Shown piece after piece: positions 61,636 to 64,000 of a stretch of 64,000 bases of DNA. Both the position numbers and the translations under genes were made by a program. Numbering within the stretch: the first letter of the stretch is position 1; every line of letters starts with the position of its first letter. The stretch lies in assembly GCF_008065135.1 (NCBI RefSeq), contig NZ_CP042914.1:1178001-1242000 (forward strand), given 5' to 3'. The stretch comes from Roseimaritima ulvae. GTDB taxonomy: Bacteria > Planctomycetota > Planctomycetia > Pirellulales > Pirellulaceae. The notes under the pieces were generated by a model that was not told where the DNA came from, searched no databases, and saw only the letters and a list, made by a program, of their open reading frames with translations.

Positions 61636-62449
61636 CCGTCACGCGCAAGGACCAGTGCTGATCCTGCCGGTGCACGCTGAGCGGCAGCCCGAATAGTTGG
61701 CTGAGGGCGGCGTCGGTGAGCATGTCGGGCGTGTCGCCTTGGCTGTGGACGCGGCCGCCGTCGAGAAACACGACTTGCTCGATCGCCGGGATGATCTCTT
61801 CGATGTGATGCGTGACCAGCAGCAGCGTGGTGCCTTCGTCGGCCAATTCTTGCAGTTGCTCGAGCAACGCCGCGCGGGAGCCGATATCCAGGCCGGTGGT
61901 CGGTTCGTCCAGCACTAGTGCGGCCGGTCGATGGACCAGGGCGCGAGCGATCAGGGTGCGGCGGCGTTCGCCGGTCGACATGGTTTCCAGGGTGCGATCG
62001 GCCAAGTGCTCGGCCGCCACGCGTCGCAGCGCCGCGCGGGCTCGCTCGACGTCCGATTCGCCATCGTATTTCAGATGCCGCTTCAGTCGCACGCCGCTGA
62101 AGCCGGACAGGGCGGCTTCCAGTCCAGTCATTCGGCCCGAGCGGCCCGAAGCGAAGGCGTGGTCCAGTTCGTTGCTGACGATCCCCAGCCGTTGTCGCAG
62201 CTCGTCGATGTGCCAGTCGCTGCGTCCCAAAATGCGTACGTCGCCGGCATGTTCCCCGTCGATCGAGGGGTAGAACTGACGGATTAGCAACTTCAGCAGC
62301 GATGTCTTGCCGGAACCGTTGGGGCCCAGGATCGCGGTGTGTTGGCCCAGGGGCATGGAGATACTCAACCGATCCAGGATCCGAACCGGGCCGCGGGTGA
62401 CGGTGACCTGATCTAATTCCAACAGCGGTGGTGAGTGGGACACTTGCAT
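61628..62449 (-). CDS. ABC transporter ATP-binding protein
   Basis: 273 residues. Walker A GPNGSGKTSLLKLL (about 43-56), signature STGERRRTLIARAL (the LSGGQ equivalent), Walker B LVLDEPTTGLD, and H-loop VTHHIEEI. The order and a short N-terminus resemble the YlmA/molybdate-like group of ATP-binding cassettes. It energises a transporter whose membrane subunits are not in the window, or acts as a soluble ABC ATPase. ATG 62449 is preferred; TTG/ATG further up are not family-like. The stop is supplied by a family A repeat. It starts 127 bases from the divergent cobL. Confidence 0.88.
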   Translation of the reverse strand: MQVSHSPPLLELDQVTVTRGPVRILDRLSISMPLGQHTAILGPNGSGKTSLLKLLIRQFYPSIDGEHAGDVRILGRSDWHIDELRQRLGIVSNELDHAFASGRSGRMTGLEAALSGFSGVRLKRHLKYDGESDVERARAALRRVAAEHLADRTLETMSTGERRRTLIARALVHRPAALVLDEPTTGLDIGSRAALLEQLQELADEGTTLLLVTHHIEEIIPAIEQVVFLDGGRVHSQGDTPDMLTDAALSQLFGLPLSVHRQDQHWSLRVTGS

Positions 62450-62470
62450 GGATTTGATTGCAGAACGTGA

Positions 62471-62503
62471 TGTTGCCAAGCACCCCTTGTTGCCAAGCAC
62501 CCC
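62471..62503. repeat. 16-bp direct duplication before cobL
   Basis: TGTTGCCAAGCACCCC occurs twice with one base between, in the gap between the ABC gene and cobL. Confidence 0.75.
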
Positions 62504-62563
62504 GGCGGGCGGTCACAATTCTAACCAGGCGGCCTCTTTGTGCCGCACCGTAACCATGCTTGA

Positions 62564-62568
62564 AAGGA
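62564..62568 (+). promoter_or_regulatory. Ribosome binding site that decides the cobL TTG start
   Basis: AAGGA eight bases before TTG 62577. It favours this start over ATG 62556, which has no such site. Confidence 0.65.
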
Positions 62569-62576
62569 CACCCGCA

Positions 62577-63821
62577 TTGAATCAGGCACCTCGGATTCAG
62601 ATCATTGGCGTTGGCGACGATGGTCAGGACGGCCTTACCGGTCACGCGCTGCAGCAAATCGAACAGGCCGAAGTGTTGTTGGGCCCGGCGAATCTACTGA
62701 AGCGGATTAGCGTGGGGCCCGCGCAGCGGCTGGAGATCGGCGCGGACTTGACTGAGCTGCGGGCGGCCTTGGAGCAGGTGGGCGAGCAGCGAGCGGTGTT
62801 GCTGGCGATCGGCGACCCCCTGTTCTATGGCATCGCCCGCTATCTGACCGAAACGCTGGGCAAGGATCGTTTTGAAGTCCTGCCGCATGTTAGCAGCATG
62901 CAATTGGCCTTTGCTCGGGTCAAAGAAAGCTGGGACGATGCGTACCTGTCCAATCTGGCCACGCAGCCCCTGGACCGAGTGGTCGACACCGTGCGGACGG
63001 CTGAGCGGGTCGGCTTGTTCACCACCGAACAGATCACGCCCTCAGTGGTGGCCGAAGCCTTGCTGGACCGCCGCATCGACTATTTCACGGTGTACGTATG
63101 CGAAAATTTGGGCTCGCCTGCCGAAACGGTCACTCAGGGCGATTTGAAGGACATCAAAGGCCAGTCCTTCGCCGCCTTGAACGTGATGGTGTTGGTCCGT
63201 AAACGTGGTGCGGCCGACGAGCCCAGCGGCAGCGGGGTGCGGCGGTTGTTTGGCAATCCTGATGACCTGTTCTTGCAGTCCCGGCCCAAGCGAGGTTTGC
63301 TGACGCCGATCGAAGTTCGCTGCATCGCCCTGGCGGAAATGGGGCTGCGGCCCGACAGCACGGTCTGGGATGTCGGCGCCGGCAGCGGCTCGCTGGCCAT
63401 CGAAGCCGCTTCGATCGTTCGCCAAGGCAAGGTGTACGCGATCGAAATGGATGCCGAGGACTACGGCATGATGGTCGAAAATGCTCGGCAATTCGACGTC
63501 CCCACGCTGGTTCCCGTGCACGGTCAGGCGCCTGATGCTTGGGGCGACCTGCCCACCCCCGACGCGATCTTTGTCGGCGGCAGCGGGCGGGTGGTGCCGA
63601 CGCTGGTTTGCGAGGCCACCAAGCGGCTCAGTCCCAACGGGCGAATCGTCATCAACGTTTCCAGCCCCGATAACCTGTTGGCGGTTCAGCAGGTGTTGAC
63701 CGAAGCCGGGCTGATCCCCGAGGTGCGGATGATCAATATCGCTCGGGGGCGTTTTCAGTTAGACCGCACACGGTTCGAAGCGTTGAACCCAACGTTTTTG
63801 ATTTCCGCGTGTCGGGGGTAG
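62577..63821 (+). CDS. cobL: Fused CbiE/CbiT precorrin-6Y C5,15-methyltransferase (decarboxylating)
   Basis: 414 residues in two parts. CbiE domain (1-200): IQIIGVGDDGQDGLTGHALQ, EVLLGPANLL, VLLAIGDPLFYGIARYL and VLPHVSSMQLAFAR, the tetrapyrrole methylase pattern. CbiT domain (about 215-414): RPKRGLLTPIEVRCIALAEM, DVGAGSGSLAIEAA and AIFVGGSGRVV. Together they methylate C5 and C15 of precorrin-6Y and decarboxylate the acetate, part of B12 synthesis. It is an isolated gene here; no other cob or cbi gene lies in the window. TTG 62577 is preferred over ATG 62556. Confidence 0.92.
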   Translation: MNQAPRIQIIGVGDDGQDGLTGHALQQIEQAEVLLGPANLLKRISVGPAQRLEIGADLTELRAALEQVGEQRAVLLAIGDPLFYGIARYLTETLGKDRFEVLPHVSSMQLAFARVKESWDDAYLSNLATQPLDRVVDTVRTAERVGLFTTEQITPSVVAEALLDRRIDYFTVYVCENLGSPAETVTQGDLKDIKGQSFAALNVMVLVRKRGAADEPSGSGVRRLFGNPDDLFLQSRPKRGLLTPIEVRCIALAEMGLRPDSTVWDVGAGSGSLAIEAASIVRQGKVYAIEMDAEDYGMMVENARQFDVPTLVPVHGQAPDAWGDLPTPDAIFVGGSGRVVPTLVCEATKRLSPNGRIVINVSSPDNLLAVQQVLTEAGLIPEVRMINIARGRFQLDRTRFEALNPTFLISACRG

Positions 63822-64000
63822 TGACGTAGCCGCACGCACCACCGTAGCCGAACTCGCCAGAGTTTGGAGTTTGGCCCGTATTTAGTCCCGAAGGGACGAC
63901 TGCATGTAGCCACGGGCGCAAGCCCGTGGTGCGGAGAAAATCATTCATGCCAAGCCCCAACGGGGCGACAGCAGTTCGCGGGGCCCCAAATTGATGTCGT
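63822..64000. repeat. Composite repeat region at the end of the window
   Basis: A family A arm (CGTAGCCGAACTCGCCAGAG, 63843) is followed by AGTCCCGAAGGGACGACTGC and CACGGGCGCAAGCCCGTGG, then CCAAGCCCCAACGGGGCGAC. These short palindromes resemble repeats common in planctomycete genomes. No gene is seen. Confidence 0.65.

Noticed and set aside
62450-62576. Cobalamin riboswitch ahead of cobL
   Set aside because: The leader is only about 127 bases and lacks the B12 box GCCACTG. Only a 16-bp duplication is present.

Overview
The window is GC-rich, densely coded DNA from a planctomycete, most likely of the Pirellulales (Rhodopirellula-like) group. This rests on gene content: two secreted sulfatases, Ser/Thr kinases carrying beta-propeller or FHA partners, a squalene-hopene-type alpha/alpha repeat protein, a PhoX-like protein, DUF6263-type and LamG/propeller secreted proteins, a RadC with a winged-helix front, frequent TTG/GTG starts with good ribosome sites, and several families of short inverted repeats in the gaps. 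No rRNA, tRNA, CRISPR array, prophage or transposase gene was seen.

Layout. 1-4.1 kb: end of an Ala/Gln-rich protein, a secreted alpha/alpha repeat protein and a halogenase-like flavoprotein. 4.2-8.9 kb: THUMP-like methyltransferase, GNAT-type acyltransferase, and a translationally coupled metallopeptidase/ATP-grasp pair. 9.0-14.1 kb (minus strand): gluconate-type permease coupled to RadC, a beta-helix protein, a MazG-like pyrophosphohydrolase and aspartate aminotransferase. 14.2-21.4 kb (plus): GMC oxidoreductase, a kinase/FHA pair, aldehyde dehydrogenase and a two-domain class II aldolase. 21.4-26.4 kb (minus): a 1000-residue kinase with WD40 repeats, then purE-purK. 26.6-33.2 kb (plus): rhomboid protease, DUF6263 protein, small protein, PhoX-like protein, hydroxyisobutyrate-dehydrogenase-like enzyme and a conserved unknown. 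33.4-42.8 kb: ComM/YifB ATPase, giant lipoprotein, sulfatase, a 177-bp tandem array and a membrane-anchored unknown. 43.0-51.6 kb: Cu/Zn superoxide dismutase with a clear terminator, then a ten-gene Mrp/Mbh-type cation/proton antiporter operon. 51.6-64 kb: PHP phosphoesterase, CPA2 antiporter with CBS domains, CbxX-type AAA ATPase, propeller protein, second sulfatase, methyltransferase, GAPDH, small membrane protein, ABC ATPase and fused cobL.

The main functional module is the Mrp-like operon (E-F-G-MbhD/E-B-C-D-D-small-D). MrpA is split into separate genes, and there are three NuoL/M/N-type proteins. A CPA2 antiporter lies close by, so this 10-kb region is devoted to Na+/K+/H+ balance, as expected for a marine bacterium. 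The most distinctive non-coding signal is a set of REPIN-like inverted repeats. One family fills every one of the three convergent gaps where it occurs, starting at or within a few bases of stop codons. Repeat copies supply the C-terminal tail or stop codon of at least four genes. A 177-bp tandem array contains a hairpin whose loop is inverted in the last copies.
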